64,000 bases of DNA, taken from Metaphire vulgaris (Eukaryota; Annelida; Clitellata; Crassiclitellata; Megascolecidae). The translations under genes were made by a program, and so were the position numbers. Position 1 is the first letter of the stretch; each line of letters opens with the position of its first letter. The DNA lies in contig CM030868.1 of the NCBI GenBank assembly GCA_018105865.1, forward strand, positions 1,512,454-1,576,453. The letters run 5' to 3'. Below the pieces are notes generated by a model, which was not told where the DNA came from, made no database searches, and saw nothing but the letters and a program-made list of their open reading frames with translations. Positions 1-12,489 of this stretch are shown here, in pieces.

Positions 1-3000
1 CGATTGGCCTCCGACCGCTAATGCTCGTCCAGTTGAATTGGCAGCAGAAGGCTTTTTCTATACGGGATCAGACGATAGGGTGCAATGCGTGTTTTGCAGA
101 GTCGTCATCAAAGCATGGAATCCATCAGATATACCATCAGTGGAACACAAAAAGCACTATCCCAGATGTCCCTTTGTGAGCGGTCTGGAAGTCGGTAATA
201 TTACCATCGGATCTCGTGGATGCATGACCGCAGTAGACAGAGCAGGTGACACGACTGAGGAACAAATGTCGGTCACCGGAGATGAGCGGCAGACAGCACA
301 GAATTCGACGGAAAACTTGATTAGAGAGTCAAGCCTCTTGTCTGACAGAAATCAACCGGTAGTTAACGGACGATTTACATACCTTTGCTAAGAAAATTCT
401 ATGATTATATTTTTGTAGTTTCAAACGTCTTTCCCAGTAGACAAAACTTGGCACTTGTAAATTGACAACCGCTGGTGAAGCAACTGATCAAATTTCCACT
501 ATTGTTATTGAAAATGCTTATAGGCCTAACATCAATTTGCTCCCATATAGTCTTGCTTGATGGTTTAATTGATTTTCTAATGTAATCAGAATCGTTTCGA
601 TAAGTATGAATTAGACCTGTGACGTAGCTACATTAGCGTCGTCTCTAGAGGGGGCAAATGGGGGCAACTGCCCCAGACTACTTACCAGATTCGCGCAAAT
701 CCTGTTTGAAAGTTTTCTGTGGAGGGGAGGGGGTGAGGGGGAGGGGTAAGGAATCTGACACGCTAGCCCCTTTTACCCCCTCCCCCAACCAAAAATTTCT
801 GGCGACGCCACTGCGTAGCTGCGGGATCGGTGCGGATTGATTCATATCTTGTCTACTTTTTTCTATAGCTTGAGTTGATTCCCGGCGAAGAACCCAAGCA
901 TCCAGCATACCGCACTTATGCTGCAAGACTTGAATCATTCCGAAGAGGAATAGTTGGAGAGGGTCAAACAGCAGAGGATCTAGCAGACGCCGGATGGTTC
1001 CATGTTGGTAAGTAGGCCTACAATGCGAACAGCATGTGATTGTCATATATAAGTTGTGCCATACATTTCAAGGTATCCATAATTTCGCCACGAAGATTAT
1101 TTAATAGAAGACCGATTTGAATAATACTGATTTTATCCTGAAATATTTCGTATCGTACGGAGATAATATCTTATTACTTAACACATCGATTTTGATTTTC
1201 ATTCAGGTCCCAATGACAAGGTACGTTGCTTCCAATGCGGTGGAAATCTGAGAGACTGGGAAACAGGAGACGATCCGTGGGTGGAGCACAAGCGGTGGTA
1301 CGACTACTGTCCATACACCAAAGTCCACCGACGAGAGCCCAGACCCAGAGCACCAGAGAGTCAAGTTCTGACCGTAAGGACATCGGGTCGCAACCCAAGA
1401 AAATGCTTGAAACTATATACAAGTGTGTAACGCTTGAAATTATGTACAAGCGTGTGAAACATTTGTATGTTTTAAAAGCATGCATTGAAGAAATGGCATA
1501 CAGCAGCCGTGAAAAGAGCTGAAGAATAAGATTACCTGATTGTAGCGATTACAGCATGTTAGTTGATTCTTCTCATATAGATACCGTCAAACATTGGCAA
1601 CTATCGGATTGAGCCAAGAGAAGTTAAAGCCAGGATGGACACTCCAACTGTTCGTGCCATCCTCGACATGGGATACTCGCGTGACAAGGTCAAGGCGGTC
1701 ATCGAAACTAGACTTTCAACAACAGGTCTTCACAATCTTTCAGCAAAAGTCTTTTCTGTTTTTGCCTTAGGTTTTAATTCTTGATAACATTTCAAACAAT
1801 GATGACTTTCCAAAGCAAGTCTTTGAGATGAAGCTTATTGAGTTCAAATTAGCCATTTCTTCCATTATAGATGCTTACGTTTTGCACTAACATAGGCGCA
1901 AACTTCTATTATAGGCTTCTAGGCTTGAACCCTTTCCCACTTTTTGAGACTCTGTCATATATAGGGAAGAGGGAAGGGTTTACAAGTTTATGCCAATGGA
2001 CACTAATGCTCTCGATCACCCAGAATTTATTGTTTCATCAAATAAATACAATGAAGATTGTTCTGCTGTACCCTGACCAGGGTTATTTCTAGGATCATCA
2101 TCAATTGGGGGGGGAGGCGTTGATATATTCTGGGTTTCCCTCCTTCCCCTTATTGTTAGATTGCTAGCGCTGCCATCTTAGCTGCATCATAATTAGGGGG
2201 TGTTGCTCTGAGGTTGGGGGAGGGGGGAAGGGGAGATGTTACGGGGGTGTAAATATATCTCTGGCCCATGACGTTGAGAAAGAGTTTTTTTAAAAGAGCC
2301 CTGAAACTGTTTCCGTAGGAGATGATTTTACGAATGCTGAGAGTCTGCTTGAGGCACTCTTTCAACTGGAAGAAACAACAGCTGCTGCTGTTGCTGGAGA
2401 GGCCGGAGCAACGGCCGCCAGCCTGACTCCTGCGATTTCTAATATCTCCGTATACAGCAATTCGTCGTCCACGGCTTCTTCAGTATCATCCAGAAGTTCA
2501 GGTAAAGATAACGGCCAGATGGAATGACCCAGAGCTCCTTGAACGAAATGAACTTCAAGGCACATTTTGTTTGTCCTGAATATAATTTTTTATTGCTTTT
2601 TAATTTTGCCTTTATCATCAAAAGTAATCGCAGTTTGGTTGGTAATGACTTCCATTAATGACTTTAACATAGAATGCACGATTTTCATATATCCTTATAT
2701 AAGTATATGGGGGGATGAGCGGTGGAACAGTGGTCAGCGTACCGGTCTGCCAATCGTGAGGTCCGTGGTTCAACTGGCCGCAGCAAAAACTTTTTGGTTG
2801 TTTCTGCCCCAAGCGCCCCTCCCTCCCCCAGTCGACTCAGCTGTGAATGAGTACATCGGGAGTTAAGTAGGTGCAATGAAAAACGGCGAGGGAAAAGCTG
2901 GCAAGCCGCGAACCTTTCCCCGATGGGCCCGCGCTGGCCTATGGAGTCTTCCTTATGCATACAGTTTATATATAATTGTATGTGTATATATACATGTGTG

Positions 3001-4523
3001 TATATACATATATATATATATATTCATTTATGTCTGCGAATCAACTGCACCTTATTTAAAGAATGTGCTTTATGCTTTTTGTTTTCAAGGTTATTCGTCA
3101 GCATCGTCTACAGCATCTGCTACGCTGCTTCACGCAGAATCTTCTTCGTTGCCTAGCAGCTCCTTGTCTAGAGAGGCCGCAACATCAGCGCCGGTCAAAG
3201 CAGCCACATCATACGACAGCAAACCGGGTTTACTGAAGCCTGAATCAGTCGCCTTGACAACGATCCCAGAGACAGCACAATCGAAGGCGAAAGGTAAGGA
3301 GGACTTCACAACGACTGCAGTCTTTAGGCTCGGTTTGAGTGATTGGACGACAAAACTATATAGAATAGACCTAATCGTTTGTATCTTTCGCATTGCCAAA
3401 TAATTTCTATAATTACAAGATGACGAACAGTAGCGTGTAGAGGGTGGGGCGGGTGGGGTGGTGGCCCCGGGCGCAGACCAGGGGGCGTAAAAATTGACCT
3501 GATGACCTTTTCTTGCTTGGCGCACCAAATTTGGGGGCTGGTGGCCCCGGGCGCAGACCAGGGCAGGGGCGTAAAAATTGACCCGATGACCTTTTTTTTG
3601 CTCGTTGGCGTGCTTTGGACAACTTGGCCCCGGGCGTCGGCCACTCTCTACACGCCACTGATGACGAAGCATTTGCTACTGTTTACTACAACTTTTATGT
3701 TATTTTGCAAAGCAGGAAAGAAGAAAAAGACCAAGAAAAGGAAGCCAGCCTCAGCAGCCGCAGCCGCAGCCGCATCTTCCACTGAGCCTAGTACTGCGGA
3801 TGGAGGAGACGAAGTGGCGTGTGAAGGTGCTAACGAAGGAGCGCAGAATAATCAAGAAAAGACGATTGACGAAGAACAAAGTCTGGAAGAAATACCCGAC
3901 GAAGGCATGACCAAAAGCTGATTTCCTTTTTTTGTAAATTATCGAAAAGTATTTTTCAGTGGCTGACTAAACTACTCAGCTAATGAATGTTAAGTTTTGA
4001 TGCCTTCCTTTGACATATTTTGGCCTTAAAAGACTTTCTTTAGGCATTAGGCATATAGGACCATGCAGTTAATCATTTGAGGTTACTATGAGTATCCTAT
4101 TAGGCTATGACAGATGCATTATTGAATGCAATATAATCTCATAACTTAACTACGTGGTGCTATCATTGGGCCAGAAACGCATCTCCATGCAAAAAATTGA
4201 AAGTTGCGCGACTTGCGCCTAATTAAATTTGCGTTTCTAAAACTGTGTGAATTTTGTGACGAGGTCACGTTACAAATGAATTTCAGTGCGGATACTTTAC
4301 GCCTCGGGTACTCTTTCTACTTGCAGAGGCATCGAAGTGGTTGGAAGAGAATCGCCAGTTACGCGACCAGAGAACCTGTAAGGTTTGTATGGACGCAGAA
4401 GTGAACACGGTGTTTCTGCCTTGCGGTCATCTCGTCTGCTGCGCCACCTGTTCGCCCCATCTGAGGAATTGCCCCATATGCAGAACTTTCATTCGGGGAA
4501 CTGTCAAGACGTTCCTTTCTTAA
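1..4523 (+). CDS. IAP gene 1: BIR-BIR-UBA-RING inhibitor of apoptosis, 5' partial
   Basis: Eight exons can be joined in frame: <2-358, 869-1007, 1207-1373, 1581-1725, 2319-2501, 3090-3293, 3716-3904 and 4327-4523 (about 526 codons present). The window starts inside a BIR ([10 protein letters not shown], then [16 protein letters not shown] with zinc ligands C, C, H and C). Exons 869-1007 and 1207-1373 make a second BIR ([26 protein letters not shown]) with the deep-groove residues of XIAP BIR3-type domains. The 1581-1725 exon is a UBA ([19 protein letters not shown]). Then come a GDDF exon, a Ser/Ala-rich exon, a Lys-rich exon and a C3HC4 RING ([24 protein letters not shown]) ending KTFLS. The product should be an E3 ligase that binds caspases or IBM peptides through its BIRs. 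By comparison with gene 2, a first BIR lies upstream of the window. The 3904 donor is GC rather than GT. Confidence 0.88.
359..868. other. Intron 1 of gene 1, with a C/G-rich repeat
   Basis: Intron between GT at 359 and AG at 867-868. It holds a C/G-rich repeat fragment at about 640-815 (contains GGCGACGCCACTG and runs of G and C). A related fragment is at about 43388-43568. No coding exon is visible. Confidence 0.5.
2698..2985 (+). repeat. tRNA-derived SINE-like repeat in intron of gene 1
   Basis: Starts with tRNA-promoter-like boxes: an A-box-like GGAACAGTGGTCAGCG and, about 40 bp later, a B-box-like GTGGTTCAACTGGCC. A unique body follows, then a TA-rich tail into the TATA/CA microsatellite at about 2960-3025. 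This layout is typical of tRNA-headed SINEs. No flanking duplication was established. Confidence 0.45.
3428..3660. mobile_element. hAT-like MITE (CAGTAGCGTG...CACGCCACTG) in intron 6 of gene 1
   Basis: Terminal inverted repeats CAGTAGCGTGTAGAG and CTCTACACGCCACTG are flanked by a perfect 8-bp duplication ATGACGAA (3420-3427 and 3661-3668). The 8-bp TSD and CA..TG ends fit the hAT superfamily. The interior contains repeated ACCAGG and GACCTTTT words and no transposase. A second copy is at 10902-11062. Confidence 0.8.
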
Positions 4524-5233
4524 GATAGTACACGTCTTTTTCTATAGTTAAGTCGGCCATAAGAAGTGCACATTGCAGTTAATATGCGCTGAGGACTCGG
4601 GGGTCAACGAAGCACCTCTTGATCGAAAGCAGAAATTAAAATGGGAAGAAATGTAATTGGATTATTTATGATTTAGTGGTCTGTTTCGTGAACTTGACGT
4701 ATACTTCGAAAGCTACAGGTCTACGTGGAAATATGAGAAGTTTGTATCGATTGCGAAAAGACGGCCTTTCAACGGCAATGCACAGTAAATGGTTGGGCGA
4801 TTCACAGAATTTTAAAAAAAAGAACGAGAGATTTTGCAGAGACCAGTGTACGTGAACTGCGACAACAACGACATCATTGAATAAAGAAGACGGCAATGAA
4901 ACGTGTCTAATCAACGGCAGAACCAACAGGTGAATATCTAAGATAATGCACACGGTCTGGCTAAAGATATGAACGTCTATGACAACTGTTCTCGATCTTA
5001 TATGTTTATGGAATTCGTTATGGAAGAACATCGTCGCTTTTTGTGGTTGAATAAGAATTGGCAATTCGATCGATGGATTTTGAATGGAAGGTTACGGCTG
5101 TTACATTTACCAAACTGAAGAGAAAATGCTTGAGGTGACAGGAAATGAGAGGAAACGTTGTTAAAGAAGAAGACAACTAGAATGTTTGAACATATATGAC
5201 TAGGCGGGACACAATGGAAAACGTGGTAAAAAC

Positions 5234-5388
5234 CAGGGTGCGATTTGTGACCTGGAGCAGGGGGGAGGGGAGGAACATATCGAGCTTGGGGGATGTAGTT
5301 GTTGGGGAAATGTAGCAGGGGGATATAGCTGTGGGGGATGTAGTTGGGCAGTGGGGGGAGGGAGATTCCCCCTACAAATCGCGCCCTG
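5234..5388. mobile_element. hAT-like MITE, CAGGGTGCGATTTGT family, copy 1
   Basis: Ends CAGGGTGCGATTTGT and ACAAATCGCGCCCTG are imperfect inverted repeats. Flanks GTAAAAAC (5226-5233) and GTAACAAC (5389-5396) form an 8-bp TSD with one mismatch. The interior is a G-rich series of GGGGGATGTAG-like words. Other copies are at 13776-13947 and 27359-27534. Confidence 0.82.
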
Positions 5389-7192
5389 GTAACAACTGAA
5401 AGAGTTGAATGCCAAGGAGCAAGACAAAAAATTATGTATGCCTATAACCAGGCCTGAGGAATCGGGGCGCAGCCGGTACATTGTTCCGGGGCCCGTGGAA
5501 CTCAAAGGGGCCCGGGTCCGGTGGTGGTGATGATGTATTAACAATGGTCTGAACCCTGAAAAGACTCTGACATCGGGAAAAAGGTCATTCTCGTCAAGAG
5601 CTCAGAGGCTCCGGCGAATGTCTGCTTAGGGACCAGAGCCGATGTGATGTTAAGTAATTAATACCGTTAAAAGACTGTCAAGCAAAAGAAAAGGTCATCA
5701 GCGCTTTTTCAGACTTGTTCTTGTAGCGAGGATCCGGAATCCTGCTTTGAAAAAGACCGACACGCAAAAAGGTCAACTTTTTCACACACTTGTCAGGCCA
5801 GGGGCCCGTGACTATTTTTGGCACCGGGGCCCGGAAATTCTCTCGGCGGCCCTACCTATGACCAGCAGAATTAGATCTACTATAGATCACGTGCTACAAA
5901 TGATAATAAGAAGCCGATATATTTATTACTCTTCTCAGGCATGAATATTGGTTTGCTCATCAAATCGAATACGTTTCGTGATAAAAGAATCGTCTTTGTT
6001 AACAGAGCCATTGAAGTTTTGTGATATTTGTCTTATGCGTTTCTACTTGATTTCTTCACGGCAGCATTCAATCGATGACCATTTACCAGTAAAAACACGT
6101 AAAATTTTACTGTGCAGTTTTGAGGATTAACAAATGATATGATGTAAAGATGATGTTAATGCATTCCACACCTGATTGTTTTCCAGACCTGCAGACCTAA
6201 TGGATATCTGGACAATGCTATACCTCGAGCAATATGGTTAGCCTAATTCTTCAAGCAAGCCATCTTTTTGCATCATTTATTACTTTCAGGAAAACCGTCT
6301 ACAAGTTACAACTAGTCACTTTCCTGTTTTCAATGATTCACCAGTCTTCAAGTATTTCATCATCTGGATCTCTATTGCAGTTTTTTGGATCAAATACTGT
6401 ATTGGAAAAATCAACGACTATGTCGGTCACAGTGCTCGGAAAATATATGGACTCCTGTGAAATTGGAACACTCTGGTTAACAAATACTGCAGAGCAGTGT
6501 CACTGATATTCGTGATTGTGACGGGAATATTTCCAGGCTTCATTGTCGTTTCAATCGCTGAATGGAACAAGAAACGAGTGCAAAAGTGTTACACTATTAT
6601 TGTCGACGTCTTCTACCACCATGGTCGGATGACCAAAGCTTGACGGAAGAAATGTTTCAGCCGATATATTTAAAGAAGAGGAAAGAAAGTTCACGGTTGA
6701 TCCGTAAAAGCTCTCGAAAGATATGTTCATCCAAGAGACACAGTAATAAGAGAATTCCTCTTTATTGAGCGTTGTACTAAACTATAATAAATTGTAATGT
6801 TTGGCCATCAAAGCCAGTTGGTCAGGATGGTCGACTCTTTAGATTGATCGCGCGACATCAGAGCTTTCGAAGAAGACAATATTAGACGAAGAGCTAAAAT
6901 GAAAGTCTCAAACAAAACGAAGCAACAAATCGATAAAGAAAACGCCGTCTAATTCCGTTGAAGACAATACAAACGTCACTTTGTATAAGCAGCTAATTGG
7001 CATCTCTTACAGCTGGTCTTAGCACGTGCCTGTTTCGCTTGGCCTACATCCCCATAGATTGCGTTATCGAAGTTTTTGAAAGCGATAAAGAATATCAGTG
7101 CATAGTTTGTCAGCTAAAGGCACTAATGAACTTCATCTATCGTCTCATAATGTTCTGCATCCGAAGCAACTATCGTAGACCTGTGTTATAAT

Positions 7193-7386
7193 CAGGGGCG
7201 AGCGACGGGGGTATATCGGTATATAATGTAATATAACCCCCCCCCCCCCAAAAAAAATCTCTAAAGTTTTTTGTGATTTACATGTGGTTATATGTGGTTT
7301 ATATGGTTTATGTGGGTTTTAGTTCAGATTTATACCCACCCAAAATATTTATACCCTCCCAAATCAAATTCCTGGCTACGCCCCTG
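7193..7386. mobile_element. hAT-like MITE, CAGGGGCG...CGCCCCTG family, copy 1
   Basis: Ends CAGGGGCGAGCGACGGG and TGGCTACGCCCCTG are flanked by a perfect 8-bp duplication GTTATAAT (7185-7192 and 7387-7394). The interior holds a C run and GTATATCGGTATAT. Other members are at 59669-59893 (complete) and about 10389-10450 (truncated). Confidence 0.82.
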
Positions 7387-8289
7387 GTTATAATATAGAT
7401 ATTTCTTTTTCTTTTTCTTCTCCTCTTTTGACTGAGGGACTTCTATGGCCGCAAGAAATGCACTGCATTTCTTCTGACGTTTTAAACTGTGTAAATTAAC
7501 TATCCTAGAATTGGTTGAAGTATAATATTATTTTTTCGTGATTAATATCTTATGCATTTGTATGTTTGCAGTCGCTGTGTGAGTGGTCGTCTGAATTGGG
7601 CCTTGTAACGAGCTTCTGTTTGGTTTTGCTCTATGGGTTCCTTGAATAATTACGGATTGCTCTATGAGAAATTCTAATTTTATTCTATAGCGGCACTGCT
7701 GTAGCATTGGCGTAGCCCTTGGGCAGTGTTTAATCTAGACTCTGGACTCGGCGGGGGGGAGAAGTGACAAAACCGGGAGGGGGAAGTCAGCTAGGGGGCT
7801 GCTGCCAGTTGATGCAGTATGCCAAAATTTCCGGGTGAATTTGAAATTTCCGGGGGGAAGGGCAATTTCTTTCCGGAAACGGCCTAGATTAAACCCTGCC
7901 CTTGGGGACCGGACCCCCATTTTCAATCTGGGATCGGTAGTATGTGTATGTGCGACAACGTTTTTCTCTCCTTTTTTGTCGTCGGAGATTTCTACCCCAC
8001 CACCAACTTATAATAATAAATAATAATAATAATAATAATGTGATTTTAAGTGGTTTAGGAGGCTAAGTAAGCTTGTGTGAAAACCACTGATTCCTATGAA
8101 TTCGTTTCATCCCCCGCCAAGAAATCCTGGAACCGTCATTGGATGCGCTCTTCAGTTCCCAACCCTGGATACGTGAATTGTCACACCATAGTCACACCTG
8201 GCAGTTGGCTTTACCCGCTATATACCCCAGTTTTTCATTTTTACCTAGTTATATTTTCTCCTAAGTGGCTTAGGAGGCATTATTGCCTG

Positions 8290-8390
8290 TGTGAAAGCCA
8301 CTAGGGGTACTAACGGGGCTTGAACCCGCTCCGTCAGCCTGACGCTCCAGCACGTAACCCACTCTGCCATCTTCCGCCCCTGCTATATAC
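8290..8390 (-). repeat. tRNA-related SINE-like fragment
   Basis: On the minus strand there is an A-box-like GGCAGAGTGGGTTACGTG and a B-box-like GGGTTCAAGCCCC with spacing like a class-II tRNA, but no full cloverleaf was established. A similar partial word (CACGTGCTGGAGCGTCAGG) recurs at about 25990, which favours a tRNA-derived repeat over a functional tRNA gene. Confidence 0.4.
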
Positions 8391-8878
8391 AGTACCCCAG
8401 GTTTTAATTTTTTCCTAGTTATACAGTATTTTCTCCTTTTTTTAGCCATTCGCCCATAATATGTAGAGAATCTAGTCAGCGCTCGCCAGATGAAGTTGCG
8501 TCACCATTGGTCACGTGTTCTCTTGCTGAGGTCGTTAGGAAATTAATTTTGTGAATATCGGGGGGAGGGGTGCTATGCATCTTTTATGCGGCGTTCGTCA
8601 ACTCGATGTCCCAATCAGACATTGGCATGGGTCAAAGTGTTTTTTAAGGAAAAATTACCAGGGGAGGCCGATGAAAATCACAATTGCGCTATGACACCAT
8701 CTGCATCAAAGGCCTAGGCTAACCCCAATTTGCATTACAATCCAAATCCCATTATAGTCCCAATTGCGTTTATAATAAGTCCGACTGTATGATTTACCCG
8801 ATTGCATTATACATGTAGGCTAGTCCAAATTGCATTGGAATACAATTGCATTCTAGTACAAATTGCATTGACTCCCAA

Positions 8879-9281
8879 GGGACTGTCCATAAATGACGTC
8901 ACGCACTTAGGGAGGGGGTTCAAAACATTTGTGACGGCGGGTGGGGAGGCGGGGTTACCAGAAATGTGACGTCACATAGGCCTAATACTAAATATTATTA
9001 ATACCGCTAAGTTGGACGTATTTTACACTTATAATTCATTTTTTTAAAGAATTTGAAAAGTTTCTGAATTTCGCTTCAACTATAATAATAATTAATAATA
9101 ATTATAATGACTCTTTTCAAACGAATTCATTGCAATACCCGCTTCATTCAAGAAATAAGTGAATTTGAACATTAAATGTTGGGAAGGTTGACGCGTTGTG
9201 ACGCCATTTTTAGGGGTCTGACTTTTGTGAAGAGGGGGTAAAAACTGCCAAAATCGCGTGACGCAATTTATGGACAGCCCC
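8879..9281. mobile_element. PIF/Harbinger-like MITE, copy 1
   Basis: Ends GGGACTGTCCATAAATG and ATTTATGGACAGCCCC are inverted repeats flanked by the 3-bp CAA (8876-8878 and 9282-9284). GGG termini and a 3-bp TSD fit PIF/Harbinger. It is inserted in a run of short degenerate AATTGCATT repeats (about 8700-8880, continuing at 9282). Other full copies are at 12848-13238 and 31782-32181. Single ends remain near 9700-9732, 12285-12321 and 25797-25828. Confidence 0.75.
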
Positions 9282-9858
9282 CAATTGCATTACGGCGTTC
9301 CACTTTGCTGTCATAGTAGTGCAGACGTGTTTCAAAGATGATCGTCGAAATCGCATTGTTTTGTAAGTGAGGAGATAGAGCTAACGCTATCCAGTGCTTA
9401 CCAACAAAGTCCGGTTGCTCCGCCCACTGGTGGGCAGAAACCATAGAAACCATTGTCGTCTATTAAAACGGAAACAAGCCTGACAAGAAAGACGGTCCTC
9501 GCCACCACATTATATGACACTTGATGAAGGGGAAACGGTCTCATCGCTGCAAAAATGATAACCTTATCAACTTTTTAGGGGGACCCGTCACTGGTCTTAG
9601 TGGGGGAGGGTCAGAAACTTTCGACTTAATTAATTATTGGGGCACTGAAAGTTGACAGTTGTCGAAAGGGGGAAGTGGGTCAAAATTTCAAAAATTGCCC
9701 AAAAATTGTTGACGTAATTAATGGACAGCCCCTAAATATAATTTCACTCACCTTTTTCCAAAGTTGTCAAGCCTTTCTTCATAGGTTAGTTTCTGAATTC
9801 TCTTGGTCATTTTTGTTGCTCTGTAGGCCTATTGAACCCTTTCCTAAATCCTCTATGC

Positions 9859-10146
9859 CAGCGGTTCTCAGTCTTTATAGTGCCGCGACCCTTTTAATTC
9901 AATTCCCATTATGTGGAGACCCCTAACCAAGCCCGCCGAGAGAAATTCGGGCCCCTGCAGAATAAAATTTCTTGACGACCTTTTTTTCTTTTTTGCTTGT
10001 CAGCCTTTTTACATGTTAAAATGAGTAAATTTTGCGCAATAACAATAAAAGAGACAACCCTATATTTCTGAAGGTCTCCGGCGACCCCCTGGCAAATCGT
10101 CATTCGACCCCCTTGGGGGTCGCGACCCACAGGTTGAGAACCGCTG
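9859..10146. mobile_element. hAT-Charlie-like MITE (CAGCGGTTCTCA ends)
   Basis: Ends CAGCGGTTCTCAGTC and GGTTGAGAACCGCTG are flanked by a perfect 8-bp TSD CTCTATGC (9851-9858 and 10147-10154). The terminal sequence resembles hAT elements of the Charlie type known in vertebrates. It is non-coding. Confidence 0.83.
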
Positions 10147-10790
10147 CTCTATGCCCTTCTTCAGAAATGGACACTATGCTTGAAGACAATATTCCGAAGA
10201 CACCTGACATAATATAGCGTGCGATAGGTCTAAATCCGCCTAATTGTTTCATTGGTACGGCAGTACCTAATCTTCATGTGGTGTTTACACAATATACGGT
10301 CATATGCCAAGCATATAGGCCTAAACTAATAACTGGCCCATATGATTTTCAGTCAAGTCATCTTTGCTTGAAACACTGTAGGGCTAACAGGGGCGTAGCG
10401 ACGGGGGTATATCGGTATATATATACATACCCCCAAAATCAGTCTACCTTAAAGCTTTTTATGTGGCTAGAATAAACACTGCTTTTGAACTATGATCGGA
10501 CTGGCACATCGTCGAACAAGGCTAACATTGATTAATTATTATCCTACTGAGTCGTATGACTCTTGTGTGACAAAGACAAACACGCTAATTTGGACTGGAG
10601 TCTTATTGTGTAAAAATTGGTACATTCACATTAGGCCTAAATCCATAGACTATATTCTTTCTGTTTCAATTTAATTCTTTGGCCGTTTCGCCCAAAATGA
10701 AATTACGCTGGTGTAAATCAGAATACTTGTTATACGTCTAGTGATGTACGTTGTCTTCCTCTGGTTATCCTTCCTTTGATTCAACCGCAG

Positions 10791-10889
10791 GAAGCAGAAA
10801 AACGAAATCGAAAATGGAGTGTGTAAATTGCATTGGTATGGCAATGATCTGTTTTGTTGAAATTTTCGATTGGTTTGATGATGTTCCAG
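10791..10889 (+). pseudogene. Possible orphan Lys/Arg-rich IAP exon
   Basis: A good acceptor (TTCAACCGCAG) is followed by 99 nt open in one frame, reading GSRKTKSKMECVNC and ending IFDWFDDVPG before a GT. Entry and exit are both phase 1, exactly as for the Lys/Arg-rich exon of IAP genes 1-3, and the end resembles FDEFFDDG of gene 2. No partner exons were found nearby, so this may be a remnant of a lost paralogue or chance. The hAT MITE at 10902 sits 12 bp downstream. Confidence 0.25.
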
Positions 10890-10901
10890 GTCTTTTCTTC
10901 T

Positions 10902-11062
10902 CAGTGGCGTGTAGAGAGTGGCCGACGCCCGGGGTCAAGCTGTCCAAAGTGCGCCCACGAGCAAAAAAAGGTCAGCGGGTCAATTTTTAGTTTTTTACGC
11001 CCCCTGCCCTGGTCTGCGCCCGGGGCCACCGTCCCACCACCCGCCCCCTCTACACGCTACTG
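10902..11062. mobile_element. hAT-like MITE (CAGTGGCGTGTAGAG family), copy 2
   Basis: Ends CAGTGGCGTGTAGAG and CTCTACACGCTACTG with perfect 8-bp TSD TTTCTTCT (10894-10901 and 11063-11070). Same family as 3428-3660. Confidence 0.82.
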
Positions 11063-11891
11063 TTTCTTCTTCTCGTAGTTGTGTTTGAAACGAAGATCAT
11101 TACTTTTATCAAACGGCAAGACCATAGGCCTATTTTTGAACCCAGTTCATTTTAGTCTTATCATTTTAGTGATAGGCCCAGTCTCCACAGTCTTAACATC
11201 TTCACTGCGTTTATTCCATGGATAGGGGGAGGGGTGTATTGGGTGCTCAACGTCCCCCAAATTATGTCACGAAAGAAATAGAAGAGGAGGCCTACAAATG
11301 ACAAGCTAAACGGAATTCTTGTCGATATCGTTAAGTTCACGATCCTAGAACTTTATCTAATAAGCAAGCAATGCTAGGCTAGTGGTCGTGGTAGGCTCTG
11401 TTATGTTAAGTTCGGAGTTTTGAAATTCGCCGAAATCATTAATCTGATTACTATCTTGGTGAATTTCATATCCAGTCCAGTGAGTCCGCGAACAGGCCGT
11501 GCCACGATCACTAACCTGATAGTTCAAAATCGAGCACGTATGACATAAAAAGTTTAGTGTCGATAGCGATTGGCAAGCATCATACAGTAGGCCTATAGGC
11601 CTATTGTCGCGGAACTGCGAGTGAAAAACTTGGGGTGGCTAATCATCATCTTTGAACTTCTATAGCGCCATTTAGTAAATTTCTTTACATCAGTTGATGG
11701 TCGCTCTTTGATACGAGTCGCAATCCCCATTGTCGAATTCAGCAAGTCAGTCGGACTTCCCGGTTCCGACCTTCATCTCGTCCTTTAATAATCGACCACT
11801 GTCCCCGAGTTTATGCAAAGGGAGGGGGAGATACGAAAAGGTAGCGAGAGAGACAAAGTGTAGCCCTTTTCCTCGTTCATCGGTAGCCAGT

Positions 11892-12080
11892 CAGGGCTTT
11901 TTTTCTAGGAAAAAGGTTTGGGAACTCGTCCTTTTTTACTCTTCAACAAAAAGGGATGTGGGAACGCCGTGCCTGTACGTTCCCAAACGCATTATTACAT
12001 ATCCTTAATTATATATATACAATCTGGCAAAAAAGGTGTGGGAACGCCGTTCCCGTGCGTTCCCACTGAAAAAAGCCCTG
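11892..12080. mobile_element. MITE with CAGGGCTTTTTT...AAAAAAGCCCTG ends
   Basis: Inverted terminal repeats CAGGGCTTTTTTTC and GAAAAAAGCCCTG enclose about 190 bp with an internal near-repeat (GTGGGAACGCCGT, twice). Flanking GGTAGCCA/GGTAGCCT may be a slightly decayed 8-bp TSD offset by two bases. Probably hAT-like. Confidence 0.6.
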
Positions 12081-12489
12081 GGTAGCCTATAGGAGTATCC
12101 ATAACAATCTCTATGGTCACTGATCTATGCCCACCAGCTAGAAATCTGCTTCTGCCATTGGCGTCTATTAATAAATAGTATTCCATGAAATTTCCTAGTT
12201 TTATAATTTGCACAAAAATGAAATTGTTGACGTCAATTTCTCTTGAACACCCTCCCCCTGTCAGCAACGGTCGAACTTTTTCAACCCCCTATTTTGTTGA
12301 CGTAATTAATGAACTGCCCCTTAGGCCTAATTAAGACATAACATAAAATAGGCTACTAACAAAGTAGAAGTGCCAGCAGAAAGGGTTTCATAGCAGAATA
12401 GTAGGTCTATAAAGGAAGTCAATGCCATAACATGAAACTGTTAGCAGTATTTTTCAGTGATAGAGTGGTTGATATACCTTAGTTAACAT

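Noticed and set aside
6234..7191. Open stretches with Ser-rich, Lys/Arg-rich and QCIVC-containing peptides that might be a decayed IAP 3' end
   Set aside because: Order is suggestive, but zinc ligands beyond CIVC, the PCGH core and phase-consistent borders are not visible.
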